NCBI GenBank assembly: GCA_031424915.1
Contig: JANPII010000108.1
Location: 1-5,968, forward strand
Direction of reading: 5' to 3'
Length of the DNA: 5,968 nt
From: JANPII01 sp031424915
Lineage (GTDB): Bacteria > Pseudomonadota > Alphaproteobacteria > Rickettsiales > Midichloriaceae
A program made the position numbers and the translations under genes. The notes beneath the pieces were generated by a model that did not search any database, had not been told where the DNA came from, and saw only the letters and a program-made list of their open reading frames with translations. Shown one piece after another: positions 5,733-5,968 of the stretch (position 1 is the stretch's first letter; every line of letters starts with the position of its first letter).

Positions 5733-5968
5733 ATGCTAACCGAAGGACACGTAAAACAGGTGTATGAGAAATTAGTTAAGACCAAAAAATTATCTTCTAA
5801 GAGCTCATTGGTGCATAATATTCTATTCACGAGCATAGTTAACGGAGATAATGGCGCTAGTTCTACGAATCAGAAACTGCACAGCTTTGTCATAGATATG
5901 TGTGACGCTTTTTGTAAATCTGGTTTTACACATAAAGACTATGACTTAAGTGAAGAAATTTATGAAGA
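5733..5968 (+). CDS. N-terminal part of an unrecognised protein (3' end outside window)
   Basis: An ATG at 5733 opens a frame that runs to the end of the window, giving 78 complete codons without a stop. GGAA at 5723-5726 lies 6 bases upstream, and an earlier ATG at 5721 is closed at once by TAA, so 5733 is the likely start. The visible part is soluble, with no signal peptide or membrane segment: a lysine-rich start (VYEKLVKTKKLSS), a central NGDNGASSTN turn-rich stretch, then a probably helical segment with two cysteines (VIDMCDAFCKSGF) and an acidic end. I do not recognise the family. A candidate promoter of its own and the 139-base gap suggest it is transcribed separately from the RND cluster. 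Confidence 0.55.
   Translation, partial: MLTEGHVKQVYEKLVKTKKLSSKSSLVHNILFTSIVNGDNGASSTNQKLHSFVIDMCDAFCKSGFTHKDYDLSEEIYE

Noticed and set aside
5654..5836. A 60-codon minus-strand frame at the right end
   Set aside because: It overlaps the promoter region and start of the + strand gene at 5733, has no family resemblance, and is the length expected by chance.
1..5968. tRNA or rRNA genes, CRISPR arrays, insertion sequences or prophage genes
   Set aside because: No cloverleaf-like GC-rich segment, regularly spaced direct repeats, transposase motifs or phage proteins were seen on either strand.

Overview
The window carries a compact, single-strand gene cluster from what is most likely an alphaproteobacterium, plausibly a Rickettsiales or Holosporales relative. 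The clues are a two-domain NifU-like protein with an Nfu_N domain (the mitochondrial NFU1-type architecture usual in alphaproteobacteria), a moderately AT-rich composition, and an AcrB-type RND permease whose TM10 reads LNNN in place of the usual lysine-containing motif. The placement rests on family resemblance, not on a search, and no finer taxonomy can be defended.

Layout, all on the + strand: 3-470 is the 3' end of an unrecognised gene. 471-598 is an intergenic region with a plausible sigma70 promoter, a perfect palindrome over its -35 box, a second inverted repeat in the probable leader and a seven-G tract that may be the ribosome binding site. 599-1042 encodes a small secreted protein of unknown function. 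1061-1609 is the NifU-like Fe-S scaffold/carrier and 1696-1890 is iscX. 1921-2475 is a membrane-anchored protein with a divergent FKBP-like domain (my inference from pattern matching). 2468-5593 is a full-length RND permease that overlaps the preceding gene by 8 bases. 5594-5732 is an AT-rich intergenic region with inverted repeats, TTGCAAT-type repeats and a candidate promoter. 5733 to the end is the start of another unrecognised gene.

Spacing (18, 86, 30 and -8 bases) suggests that 599-5593 is one transcription unit. It would combine two Fe-S assembly factors with an envelope module: a secreted small protein, an anchored FKBP-like protein and an RND pump. No membrane-fusion (adaptor) protein or outer-membrane channel gene is present in the window. 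No RNA genes, insertion sequences, CRISPR arrays or strong rho-independent terminators were seen. The most interesting items are the nfu-iscX pairing, the apparently degenerate FKBP-like protein coupled to the RND gene, and the operator-like palindrome at the head of the cluster.
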